From NCBI GenBank assembly GCA_945486445.1, contig CALYTD010000061.1:1-6819 (forward strand): a DNA stretch of 6,819 bases. Direction: 5' to 3'. The stretch's first letter is position 1, and each line of letters opens with the position of its first letter. The notes under the pieces are model-generated. The model worked only from the letters and a program-made list of their open reading frames with translations, did not search any database and was not told the DNA's origin. This document shows positions 1 through 6,818 of this stretch, piece by piece. This stretch comes from an uncultured Prevotellaceae bacterium (GTDB lineage: Bacteria; Bacteroidota; Bacteroidia; Bacteroidales; Bacteroidaceae). Made by a program: the position numbers and the translations under genes.

Positions 1-376
1 GCTGCTGCAATGCTTCGAGGTCCGCATTCTGCTTCTGCAAAGCAGCCTGCATTCTTTCTGCCGTTGGACGGTCAAGTGCATTCTGTTGAATCTTCTGCTG
101 GAAAGCAGCAGCATCAGCCTGCAACTTCTGGCCCTTCTGCTGTAAAGTGTTCTGCACATTGCGACTCTTCTTCTCAAGAATCTGAGTATATTCCTTACAG
201 AACTCATACTGGGTTATCAGTGAATCAACCTCAACGTATGCCAATTTAATCTCCTGAGGAGCCTTATTAGTTGCTGGTGAACCTGCCTCTGGCTTGGGAG
301 AATTGTCACATGAATTAAGTGTAGTCATTGCAACCGCAGCTGCTGCCATTGCACAGAAAAGGGTTTTCTTTGTCAT
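1..376 (-). CDS. OmpH/Skp-family lipoprotein, N-terminal part (runs off the left edge)
   Basis: The frame is open from an ATG at 376-374 to the window edge with no stop: 125 codons of a protein that in this family is usually about 160-200 residues. Residues 1-22 form a lipoprotein signal peptide: MTKK, an Ala-rich hydrophobic stretch, then the lipobox LNSC with the acylated Cys at 23. A Ser/Pro/Ala-rich linker (about 24-40) leads to IKLAYVEVDSL, the short beta strand that opens OmpH domains. From about residue 55 the chain is rich in Gln, Lys, Ala and Glu with heptad-like spacing, which fits the long coiled-coil tentacles of Skp. The family holds unfolded outer-membrane proteins in the periplasm, so a periplasmic, membrane-anchored chaperone is inferred. 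Asp at +2 would mean inner-membrane retention by the E. coli rule, but that rule does not carry over reliably to Bacteroidota. It is transcribed divergently from pepD. Confidence 0.85.
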   Translation of the reverse strand, partial: MTKKTLFCAMAAAAVAMTTLNSCDNSPKPEAGSPATNKAPQEIKLAYVEVDSLITQYEFCKEYTQILEKKSRNVQNTLQQKGQKLQADAAAFQQKIQQNALDRPTAERMQAALQKQNADLEALQQ

Positions 377-391
377 TTTATTCAATAATTG

Positions 392-423
392 TTGTTTGTT
401 TTCAGTATTTTTTTGTAATTTTG
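392..423 (+). promoter_or_regulatory. Bacteroidota-type promoter, candidate for the pepD-pyrK-pyrD operon
   Basis: TAATTTTG at 416-423 is a perfect match to the Bacteroidota -7 consensus TAnnTTTG. Upstream, TTG at 392-394 and TTTG at 395-398 supply a -33 element, with 21 or 17 bases between it and the -7 box. The expected start of transcription is near 430, giving pepD a leader of about 170 bases. It is the only perfect TAnnTTTG I found on this strand between 377 and 598. The region is AT-rich, so a chance match is possible. Confidence 0.5.
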
Positions 424-444
424 CAAGCAACTTTTGTTGGTTAT

Positions 445-518
445 ACACTGTGAGAAACTGGTCATTGACCCTGTTACACACTGTCTGACCCATATAGTCA
501 GAAAACCATGACATATAG
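445..518. repeat. Cluster of short direct and inverted repeats between the divergent promoters
   Basis: GGTCATTGACC at 460-470 is an inverted repeat with perfect 5-base arms around a single central base. ACACTGT occurs at 445-451 and again at 478-484. CATATAG occurs at 491-497 and 512-518, 21 bases apart (two helical turns). GTCA (497-500) and TGAC (509-512) form an inverted pair around 8 bases. Their position between the two predicted transcription starts would suit an operator or leader structure, but no regulator can be named and each repeat is short enough to arise by chance. Confidence 0.3.
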
Positions 519-551
519 CAAAATGAAGCGCAAGCCTCTAAAAGTCAATTG

Positions 552-559
552 CAAAGGTA
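552..559 (-). promoter_or_regulatory. Bacteroidota-type -7 box, candidate promoter of the OmpH-family gene
   Basis: On the minus strand this reads TACCTTTG, a perfect TAnnTTTG, in the context TTCTTGTTACCTTTGCA that is common at Bacteroidales promoters. The -33 position (about 578-584) has no clear TTTG, only a T-rich run. The predicted start near 545 gives the OmpH-family gene a leader of about 170 bases that is antisense to the predicted pepD leader. Confidence 0.5.
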
Positions 560-598
560 ACAAGAAAATCCGAATTAGCACCATAAAAAAGGTAAATT

Positions 599-2068
599 AT
601 GACTAAAAAAGACTTAAATCCAGCGGCTGTCTTTCGTTTTTTTAAGGAGATAAACAATATCCCCCGCCCCTCAAAACACGAGGAAAAGATGATTGCTTAT
701 CTGAAAGAATTTGGTGAAAGCAGAGGACTGGAGACCATAGTGGACGAGATAGGCAACGTGATTATACGCAAAGGTGCGACTAACGGTTACGAGAATCGCC
801 CCACCCTTATAATACAGAGCCATATAGACATGGTGTGCGACAAGGTTGCTGGGCATGAGATAGACTTCCTGAATGACCCGATAGAGACTTATATTGACGG
901 GGAATGGATGCGCGCCAATGGCACAACACTTGGTGCGGATGATGGCATTGGATGCGCTATGGAACTGGCACTTCTTGACGATAACACAATAGAACACGGT
1001 CCGATAGAATGTCTTTTCACACGCGACGAGGAGACAGGACTGACTGGTGCCAACGGACTGAAAGGCAACCTGCTTCAAGGTTCCATGCTGCTGAACCTCG
1101 ATTCTGAGGACGAAGGCTTGTTCTATGTGTCTTGCGCCGGCGGCAAAACAACCACCGCTACATTCCATTACACATTAGAAGAATCACCAAAGGGGCTGTT
1201 TTTCCTGCAAGCATCGGTAAAAGGACTTACAGGAGGACATTCCGGTGACGACATAAACAAAAAGCGGGCTAATGCCATAAAGTTGCTGACGAGATTCCTG
1301 TATCTTGAACAACAGAAGATGCCGATAAGGCTTTCACAGTTCAATGCGGGCAAATTGCACAACGCAATAACACGCGAAGGTAGCATTGTCTTTGCCGTTC
1401 CATTTGAAGAAAAAGAAACGGTAAGAGTGGATTGGAATGTGTTTTGCAGCGAGGTGGAAGAGGAATTTCACGTAACAGAGAAACACATCAACTGGCAGAT
1501 GGGAAGCACTGACAGCGAAAGAGTTATGCCGGAAGATTGTAGTAAAAGAATAATCGCGGCATTACAGGCTGTGCATAACGGAGTGTTCAGCGTTTGTCAA
1601 GACGAGACGTTGGACGGAATGACAGAGACATCATCCAATACTGCCGTGGTAAAGACATCGGTATCAGACAACGACAGAGAAGGAAAATGTATGATTATAT
1701 GCAGCCAACGCTCAAACGTCATGAGCAACCTGACCAACATGGTGAACACAGTAAGGGCTGTGTTTGAACTTGCCGGCGCTGACAACATAAAGCATAGTGA
1801 CGGTTATCCAGCATGGCAAATGAACCCTAACAGCCGGCTTCGCACCGTGGCAGAGGACTGTTACAGAGACTTATTCGGATCCTCTCCAAGGGTAACAGGC
1901 ATCCATGCCGGACTGGAATGCGGTCTGTTCGCCCAGAAATACCCGCATCTTGACATGCTATCCATTGGTCCTACAATGAGAGGAGTGCATTCACCGGACG
2001 AGAGACTGCACATCCCGTCAGTAGAAAAGGTATGGAGCCTGATTCTGAATATATTGAAAAAACTATAA
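599..2068 (+). CDS. pepD: Aminoacyl-histidine dipeptidase (peptidase D, M20 family)
   Basis: This cytosolic two-zinc peptidase hydrolyses Xaa-His dipeptides such as carnosine-type substrates. The 489 residues match the family length (E. coli PepD has 485). The M20 metal site is complete: SHIDMV with His75 (ligand) and Asp77; GADDG with bridging Asp114; RDEETG with catalytic base Glu144 and ligand Glu145; NLDSED with Asp168; and GVHSPDE with His464. The GGHSGDDI motif at 212-219 opens the inserted lid/dimerisation domain (about 190-390), after which the catalytic fold resumes. The start ATG is preceded by A-rich sequence without a Shine-Dalgarno site, as usual in Bacteroidota. pyrK follows after 34 bases with no visible terminator, so co-transcription is likely. 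Nothing in the sequence suggests inactivation. Confidence 0.95.
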   Translation: MTKKDLNPAAVFRFFKEINNIPRPSKHEEKMIAYLKEFGESRGLETIVDEIGNVIIRKGATNGYENRPTLIIQSHIDMVCDKVAGHEIDFLNDPIETYIDGEWMRANGTTLGADDGIGCAMELALLDDNTIEHGPIECLFTRDEETGLTGANGLKGNLLQGSMLLNLDSEDEGLFYVSCAGGKTTTATFHYTLEESPKGLFFLQASVKGLTGGHSGDDINKKRANAIKLLTRFLYLEQQKMPIRLSQFNAGKLHNAITREGSIVFAVPFEEKETVRVDWNVFCSEVEEEFHVTEKHINWQMGSTDSERVMPEDCSKRIIAALQAVHNGVFSVCQDETLDGMTETSSNTAVVKTSVSDNDREGKCMIICSQRSNVMSNLTNMVNTVRAVFELAGADNIKHSDGYPAWQMNPNSRLRTVAEDCYRDLFGSSPRVTGIHAGLECGLFAQKYPHLDMLSIGPTMRGVHSPDERLHIPSVEKVWSLILNILKKL

Positions 2069-2102
2069 CACCTTATACAAAATAAAAAGCAAACAGCAAA
2101 AT

Positions 2103-2885
2103 ATGAAGACGTGTCTTGACCTCACGGTGACAGCCGTAGAACACATAAACGAGAAATATGTGCTCATAAAACTGACGCACAGTGAGCCTCTGCCCACAAT
2201 GGAACCTGGCCAGTTTGTAGAGGTAAGGGTAGATAACTCACCCAAAACATTCCTGCGCCGCCCCATATCCATAAATGATGTTGACACCCAACGCAACGAG
2301 TTGCACCTGCTTGTAGCCGCCATTGGCGACGGAACACGCAGGATGTCACAACTGAAAACAGGCGACACACTAAACGTAATGCTACCTCTTGGCAATGGTT
2401 TCACTATGCCACAGGACAGCACTAAGCGTCATTTGCTCGTAGGAGGAGGCGTTGGCGTAGCCCCATTGCTGTATCTTGGCAGAAAGATAAAGGCCATGGG
2501 AGGCGAGGCAACATTCCTGCTTGGTGCACGAACAGCCAAAGATCTGCTGATGATTGATGCCTTCAAGGCAGTGGGAAGGGTATTCGTCACCACAGAAGAC
2601 GGCTCAGATGGCGAAAAAGGTTTCGTCACAAACCACAGCATTTTGTGCAAAGAGACCTTCGACATGATATCCACCTGCGGTCCAAAACCCATGATGATGG
2701 CAGTGGCACGATATGCAGAGAAAGCGGGAACAGAATGTGAAGTAAGCCTGGAAAACAACATGGCATGTGGTCTTGGAGCCTGTCTCTGCTGCGTAGAGAA
2801 GACACAGGACAAGGGAAACATCTGCATTTGCACCGAAGGACCGGTTATTAACGCAAGACGATTGGAATGGGCACAGCGCCCCTAA
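2103..2885 (+). CDS. pyrK: Dihydroorotate dehydrogenase B, electron-transfer subunit PyrK
   Basis: PyrK carries electrons from the FMN of PyrD through a [2Fe-2S] cluster and FAD to NAD+, in a cytosolic PyrD2PyrK2 complex. The 260 residues show the ferredoxin-reductase fold in order. An FAD-binding beta barrel (about 1-100) contains the RRPIS motif at 52-56. A nucleotide-binding domain starts with LLVGGGVGVAPL (111-122) and includes CGPKPMM (192-198). The C-terminal cluster loop has Cys222, Cys227, Cys230 and Cys243 (CGLGACLCC, then CTEGPVI), the expected C-x4-C-x2-C-x12-C arrangement; Cys229 and Cys241 are extra cysteines not needed as ligands. It sits 34 bases after pepD and 20 bases before its partner pyrD. 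The start is preceded by A-rich DNA with no Shine-Dalgarno site. Confidence 0.95.
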   Translation: MKTCLDLTVTAVEHINEKYVLIKLTHSEPLPTMEPGQFVEVRVDNSPKTFLRRPISINDVDTQRNELHLLVAAIGDGTRRMSQLKTGDTLNVMLPLGNGFTMPQDSTKRHLLVGGGVGVAPLLYLGRKIKAMGGEATFLLGARTAKDLLMIDAFKAVGRVFVTTEDGSDGEKGFVTNHSILCKETFDMISTCGPKPMMMAVARYAEKAGTECEVSLENNMACGLGACLCCVEKTQDKGNICICTEGPVINARRLEWAQRP

Positions 2886-2905
2886 CATATACATTTCTAT
2901 AATAT

Positions 2906-3811
2906 ATGGCAAACCTTAACGTACACATAGGGCAACTGGGACTGAAAAACCCGGTAATGACAGCATCAGGAACATTCGGCTACGGCATCGAGTTTCAGGA
3001 CTTTGTCCCCCTCGACGGGATTGGAGGAATAATAGTAAAAGGTACTACTCTGAAGCACAGAGAGGGCAACGACTACCCCAGAATGGCAGAGACCGCCAGC
3101 GGAATGCTTAACTGCGTAGGGCTACAGAATAAGGGTGTGGATTACTTCTGCAAGCATATATACCCGGAAATAAAAGACATTGACACCAATATGATTGTCA
3201 ACGTCAGCGGTTCTTGCGTGGAAGACTACGGTGAATGTGCCGCACGCATCAATCAACTGGATAACATTCCGGCAATAGAACTCAACATATCCTGCCCCAA
3301 TGTGAAGCATGGCGGCATGGCGTTTGGTACCACCACCGAGGGTGCCGCAAGCGTTGTAAGGGAGGTAAGGAAGCGTTATGACAAGACATTGATAGTCAAA
3401 CTGTCGCCTAATGTTACTGATGTCACCGAGATAGCACGCGCCGTGGAGGACGAAGGGGCAGACAGCGTATCGCTGATAAATACCCTCATGGGTATGGCAA
3501 TAGACATAGAAAAGCGTCAACCAATGCTTTCCATCGGCACAGGAGGATTATCCGGTCCCGCTGTAAAGCCTGTAGCGGTACGCATGGTCCACCAAGTGGC
3601 AAAGGCAGTAAAGATTCCTGTCATCGGTCTTGGCGGCATTTGCACGGCAGAGGATGCCATAGAGTTCATCATGGCAGGCGCAACTGCCATACAGATTGGC
3701 ACTGCCAACTTCCTTGACCCGGCTGTGACAATAAAGGTACGTGATGGTATCAACGAATGGCTTGACCGTCACGGATGTACCAGTGTGCAGGATATTATAG
3801 GTGTGGTGTAA
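2906..3811 (+). CDS. pyrD: Dihydroorotate dehydrogenase, class 1B catalytic subunit PyrD
   Basis: This FMN enzyme oxidises dihydroorotate to orotate, step four of UMP synthesis; class 1B forms use NAD+ through PyrK. The 301-residue TIM-barrel protein has [10 protein letters not shown] (18-27) and the FMN-side Lys46 in VKGTT. Its active-site loop NISCPN has substrate-binding Asn127 and Asn132 flanking the catalytic base Cys130, which is Cys in class 1 and Ser in class 2. KLSPNVTD (165-172) follows. GLGGI (241-245) and GTANFL (265-270) bind the FMN phosphate. There is no N-terminal membrane extension, which separates it from the quinone-linked class 2 enzymes. The adjacent pyrK confirms class 1B. 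It is the last gene of the plus-strand run; a hairpin follows its stop codon by about 20 bases. Confidence 0.96.
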   Translation: MANLNVHIGQLGLKNPVMTASGTFGYGIEFQDFVPLDGIGGIIVKGTTLKHREGNDYPRMAETASGMLNCVGLQNKGVDYFCKHIYPEIKDIDTNMIVNVSGSCVEDYGECAARINQLDNIPAIELNISCPNVKHGGMAFGTTTEGAASVVREVRKRYDKTLIVKLSPNVTDVTEIARAVEDEGADSVSLINTLMGMAIDIEKRQPMLSIGTGGLSGPAVKPVAVRMVHQVAKAVKIPVIGLGGICTAEDAIEFIMAGATAIQIGTANFLDPAVTIKVRDGINEWLDRHGCTSVQDIIGVV

Positions 3812-3830
3812 CAATATTCCTATTTGCAAT

Positions 3831-3866
3831 GGCATGGTGCACTTACACAATAGGTGCACCTATGCC
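3831..3866. terminator. Hairpin between convergent pyrD and crcB, possible bidirectional terminator
   Basis: GGCATGGTGCAC (3831-3842) pairs with GTGCACCTATGCC (3854-3866) to give 12 base pairs with one bulged T (3861) and an 11-base loop. Neither strand has a strong T tract right after the stem, so it is not a classic intrinsic terminator. The right part also contains a perfect 14-base palindrome at 3850-3863. The hairpin overlaps the crcB stop codon (3860-3862). Its position between convergent genes is the main support for termination. Confidence 0.5.
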
Positions 3867-4246
3867 CTTAAACACCACAAAGGCACCGCTGCCGCGGCAA
3901 GTCCAAGAATGACGCTGAGCGTGACATAGAGCAGGTAAGTGCCATAATATCCGGCATGAAGCAGTGCCACGCCCTCATAACTAAAGGTGGAGAACGTGGT
4001 GAATCCACCACACAAACCAGTGGTAAGAAGCAGACGTACCTCCGGTGTCAGTCCGCATTTTTCGCCGTACTGATAGAACAATCCTATCATAAGGCAGCCT
4101 AACACATTGACCACAAAGGTTGGCCAAGGAAACGTCATGCCCTCAAACCGTGGATGTAGTGAGAGGTGTCTCCATATCATAGAAACGAAAAAGCGGAGGA
4201 CACTGCCCGCGCCTCCACCGATAAAAACGTATAATATCTCTTTCAT
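3860..4246 (-). CDS. crcB: Fluoride ion channel CrcB/Fluc
   Basis: Fluc proteins form dual-topology dimers in the cytoplasmic membrane and export fluoride passively. The 128 residues are the usual length, with four hydrophobic segments at about 3-24, 42-60, 70-95 and 100-125. Family motifs are present: GGGAGSVLRF (10-19) in the first helix; the pore Asn47 in FVVNVLG; and GLCGGFTTFSTFSYE (77-91), which contains the phenylalanine-box residues Phe82 and Phe85 and the Thr-rich turn around the structural sodium site. A single gene implies a homodimer. It starts 18 bases after the stop of the Crp/Fnr-family gene and is probably translated from the same mRNA. No fluoride riboswitch is visible in the short gap or in the leader of the upstream gene. 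Confidence 0.93.
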   Translation of the reverse strand: MKEILYVFIGGGAGSVLRFFVSMIWRHLSLHPRFEGMTFPWPTFVVNVLGCLMIGLFYQYGEKCGLTPEVRLLLTTGLCGGFTTFSTFSYEGVALLHAGYYGTYLLYVTLSVILGLAAAAVPLWCLRA

Positions 4247-4264
4247 TCTGTTTCTTTCGCTGTC

Positions 4265-4861
4265 TTAATCCACCAATGTTGACGAACGCACACGGCTCAA
4301 TGTCTCCGGTGTCATCTGCAAGTAACTGGCTATAAACACTAATGGCGCACGCAGAACCACCTTCGGCATCTGCTTGCATATACGGCGATAACGATCCTGC
4401 GCCGTCTCAAATCTCACGAGGTCAGCATGAATTTGCGCTTCTATCAACGCTTCCTCCAATATTTTTCTGTACAAAATCTGTATATTCTGATTATGCAGAG
4501 CCACCTCTTCCAGTCTTTTCTTTGGCAGTGCATAGATGTAACACGGCTCCAGAGCCTCTATCGTTTCCTGACTCGGCGTTTCTCTGAAAAGGCTCTCTAT
4601 GCTCATTATCACCGAGCCATCCACTCCGAGGAAGTTTGTCATCTCCTTGCCATTCTTGAAGTAGTACTGCCGCACCAGTCCCTGATGTACATAATATATG
4701 TATTTAGCGTACTCCCCAGAGCAAAGTATTTTCTCTCCTTTGACGAACTTCATTGGCATAAGTATGCCTTCCAGCACGGCCAATTCCTCATGCGACATTG
4801 TACTGAACCTGCGCGCCAACTCACGCGCAATGTCTCGTAATGGAATGTTAAGGTCTTTCAT
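4265..4861 (-). CDS. Crp/Fnr-family transcriptional regulator
   Basis: This is a 198-residue one-component regulator. Residues about 20-115 form the cyclic-nucleotide-binding-type beta barrel (KGEKILCSGEYAKYIYYVHQG and following). A long dimer helix spans about 120-150. A C-terminal winged helix includes FIASYLQMTPETLSRVRS (176-193), whose recognition helix begins near Thr184. The barrel lacks the GE...RSA phosphate-binding cassette of CRP; the equivalent region reads SLFRETPSQETIEALE, so cAMP binding is unlikely. The N-terminus lacks the Cys cluster of Fnr (only Cys47, 107 and 162 are present), so an iron-sulfur oxygen sensor is also unlikely. The ligand and targets cannot be read from the sequence. 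This compact form is common in Bacteroidota. crcB follows after 18 bases, so the two are probably co-transcribed. Confidence 0.88.
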   Translation of the reverse strand: MKDLNIPLRDIARELARRFSTMSHEELAVLEGILMPMKFVKGEKILCSGEYAKYIYYVHQGLVRQYYFKNGKEMTNFLGVDGSVIMSIESLFRETPSQETIEALEPCYIYALPKKRLEEVALHNQNIQILYRKILEEALIEAQIHADLVRFETAQDRYRRICKQMPKVVLRAPLVFIASYLQMTPETLSRVRSSTLVD

Positions 4862-4878
4862 GTTGTATATTTTTTAGT

Positions 4879-4905
4879 GGGTTTTAGGGTCTTTGGGTGT
4901 GGGGG
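4879..4905 (+). other. Four-run G-quadruplex motif in the leader of the Crp/Fnr-family gene
   Basis: On the plus strand there are four G runs, at 4879-4881, 4887-4889, 4895-4897 and 4901-4905, separated by loops of 5, 5 and 3 bases (TTTTA, TCTTT, TGT). This meets the standard G3+N1-7 definition of an intramolecular quadruplex. The G-rich strand is the template for the regulator gene, and the motif ends 17 bases upstream of its start codon, so the mRNA carries the C-rich complement. The motif is read directly; folding and function are inference. Confidence 0.6.
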
Positions 4906-4962
4906 CTCTGTTCTTATGCGCAGGCTTACGGCTACGGTCTCCTGTTTTTGGGTGGCGTTTTA

Positions 4963-4974
4963 TTGTCGTGACAA
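4963..4974. promoter_or_regulatory. Operator-like inverted repeat TTGTC-GT-GACAA
   Basis: The two 5-base arms match perfectly around a 2-base centre, about 100 bases upstream of the Crp/Fnr-family gene and overlapping its candidate -7 box. Crp/Fnr proteins bind two-fold symmetric sites of broadly this kind (for example TTGAT-N4-ATCAA for Fnr), though with wider centres, so autoregulation is only a suggestion. A 12-base inverted repeat can occur by chance. Confidence 0.25.
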
Positions 4975-5000
4975 TGTAGCCTGAGTCCCCAAAACTGCAA
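4972..5000 (-). promoter_or_regulatory. Weak candidate promoter for the Crp/Fnr-family gene and crcB
   Basis: On the minus strand, TACATTG (4978-4972) resembles the -7 box TAnnTTTG with one T missing. TTG at 5000-4998 lies 19 bases upstream at the -33 position. No perfect TAnnTTTG was found on this strand between 4862 and 5036. Read-through from lepA is an alternative. Confidence 0.25.
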
Positions 5001-5036
5001 CCAAGCATAGCGAAGTCCTAATCCAGGCGCACATCT

Positions 5037-6818
5037 TTAATCCAGTTTCAGCACCGCGAGGAATGCCTTTTGCGGAACCTCCACATTGCCAATCTGCTTC
5101 ATGCGCTTCTTTCCTTTTTTCTGTTTTTCCAACAATTTGCGTTTTCTGCTGACGTCTCCGCCGTAACATTTGGCGGTAACGTCTTTGCGAACGCATTTTA
5201 TTGTCTCTCGTGCTACTATCTTTGCACCTATTGCTGCTTGTATGGCGATGTCGAATTGCTGGCGTGGTATGAGGTCTTTCAGTTTCTCACACATACGTCT
5301 TCCGAACCCTACGGCGTTGTCACTGTGTGTCAAGGTTGACAGTGCATCCACCGGCTCGCCGTTCAACAGTATGTCAAGTTTCGCAAGTTTCGAGGGTCTG
5401 AAACTGTCAACGTGGTAGTCAAAGGAGGCGTATCCTTTCGATATAGATTTCAGTTTGTCATAGAAATCTATCACTATCTCCCCCAATGGTATCATGAAAT
5501 GCAGTTCTACACGGTTGCCGGAGACATACTCCTGCTTCACCAGTTCTCCGCGTTTGTCAAGACACAGCTTCATTATTCCGCCTATATAGTTGGCGTCCGT
5601 GATGATGGTAGCCTTGATATAGGGTTCCTCTATATGGTCTATCATGGTGACATCCGGCAGTCCTGACGGGTTATGCACCTCCTTTGCCGTCCCTTGTTTG
5701 TCATATACCATGTATGAAACGTTAGGCACTGTCGTTATGACATCCATGTTAAACTCTCTGTCCAGACGCTCCTGCACTATCTCCATGTGCAACAATCCGA
5801 GGAAGCCGCAACGGAATCCGAAGCCCAACGCCACGGAAGATTCCGGAGAGAACGACAGTGACGCGTCGTTAAGTTGCAGTTTCTCCAATGACGCGCGCAG
5901 GTTCTCGTAGTCAGCAGGGTCAATGGGATATACGCCGGCAAACACCATCGGCTTCACTTCCTGGAAGCCACTGATGGCCTTGTCGCACGGTTTTGCCACG
6001 TGGGTTATGGTGTCTCCCACCTTCACTTCCTTCGCATCCTTTATGCCGGATATGATATATCCCACCTCACCGGTGCTCATTTCCTTGCGAGGTATCATGT
6101 CCATCTTCAGTACTCCCACCTCATCGGCGTCATACTCCATGCCTGTATTAAAGAACTTCACCTTGTCTCCCTTCCTTATGGAGCCGTTCTCTATCTTGAA
6201 GTACGCTATGATACCGCGGAAACTGTTGAACACAGAATCGAATATAAGTGCCTGCAACGGTGCGTCAGGGTTGCCCGTAGGGTGTGGTATGCGCTCTATC
6301 ACCGCATCGAGAATCTCTGGTATTCCCTCGCCAGTCTTACCGCTGGCACGGAGTATCTCCTTCCTGTCGCATCCCAACAGTTCTATTATCTCGTCCTCCA
6401 CCTCGTCTGGCATGGCGGCGGGCATATCTATCTTATTTATTACCGGTATTATTTCAAGGTCATGGTCTATGGCCATGTATAGGTTGGAAATGGTCTGTGC
6501 CTGCACTCCCTGCGTAGCATCTACAACGAGTACAGCGCCCTCACAGGCTGCAATGCTGCGTGACACCTCGTATGAGAAATCCACATGACCCGGAGTATCG
6601 ATAAGATTCAGTATATATGTCTCTCCGTCTTTCTCGTATGACATCTGTATGGCATGGCTCTTAATGGTTATGCCGCGTTCCTTCTCAAGGTCCATATCGT
6701 CAAGCATCTGACCCTCCGTAATCTGGATAGTATTGGTATATTCAAGCAGGCGGTCGGCTATTGGTAACTTCTTGTAGATAATCATCAGTATATTCAGGTA
6801 CAAGCAATTGACCATCAA
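5037..6818 (-). CDS. lepA: Elongation factor 4 (LepA), C-terminus complete, normal N-terminus missing
   Basis: LepA is a ribosome-binding translational GTPase related to EF-G. Numbered from the TTG at 6818, the frame shows ERGIT (47-51, G2), DTPGHVDF (74-81, G3 with the catalytic His78), NKID (128-131, G4) and SGKTG (159-163, G5). The beta barrel, the EF-G-like domains and the LepA-specific C-terminal domain follow, ending in the characteristic [10 protein letters not shown]. Homology is clear from [10 protein letters not shown] (residue 21, base 6758) to the stop. The preceding 20 residues should contain the G1 P-loop (GHIDHGKST-like) but read [15 protein letters not shown] instead, with no P-loop. 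The true start therefore cannot be assigned. Either the gene is broken, or the window edge joins unrelated sequence. The Crp/Fnr-family gene follows 175 bases downstream on the same strand. Confidence 0.92.
   Translation of the reverse strand: MMVNCLYLNILMIIYKKLPIADRLLEYTNTIQITEGQMLDDMDLEKERGITIKSHAIQMSYEKDGETYILNLIDTPGHVDFSYEVSRSIAACEGAVLVVDATQGVQAQTISNLYMAIDHDLEIIPVINKIDMPAAMPDEVEDEIIELLGCDRKEILRASGKTGEGIPEILDAVIERIPHPTGNPDAPLQALIFDSVFNSFRGIIAYFKIENGSIRKGDKVKFFNTGMEYDADEVGVLKMDMIPRKEMSTGEVGYIISGIKDAKEVKVGDTITHVAKPCDKAISGFQEVKPMVFAGVYPIDPADYENLRASLEKLQLNDASLSFSPESSVALGFGFRCGFLGLLHMEIVQERLDREFNMDVITTVPNVSYMVYDKQGTAKEVHNPSGLPDVTMIDHIEEPYIKATIITDANYIGGIMKLCLDKRGELVKQEYVSGNRVELHFMIPLGEIVIDFYDKLKSISKGYASFDYHVDSFRPSKLAKLDILLNGEPVDALSTLTHSDNAVGFGRRMCEKLKDLIPRQQFDIAIQAAIGAKIVARETIKCVRKDVTAKCYGGDVSRKRKLLEKQKKGKKRMKQIGNVEVPQKAFLAVLKLD

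Noticed and set aside
460..470. GGTCATTGACC as half of a mobile-element terminus or CRISPR-like repeat
   Set aside because: It occurs once, with no transposase, target duplication or spaced array nearby; at most an operator.
10..488. Plus-strand open frames of 79 and 64 codons at the left end
   Set aside because: They lie antisense to, or across the leader of, the OmpH-family gene, whose lipobox and coiled-coil sequence make it the real gene. Their translations resemble no family I know.
4342..4840. Plus-strand frames of 81 and 137 codons opposite the Crp/Fnr-family gene
   Set aside because: They are fully antisense to a gene with a clear cNMP-type barrel and helix-turn-helix; no independent support.
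4862..5036. Fluoride riboswitch or a small gene in the stretch between lepA and the Crp/Fnr-family gene
   Set aside because: No recognisable fluoride-aptamer core on the minus strand. The only open frame reaching in from 5196 overlaps lepA out of frame and looks like a shadow.
5923..6588. 221-codon plus-strand open frame opposite lepA, and other antisense frames in pepD, pyrK and pyrD
   Set aside because: These are mirror frames of well-conserved genes; their Ser/Met/Ile-rich translations show no domain and no start context.
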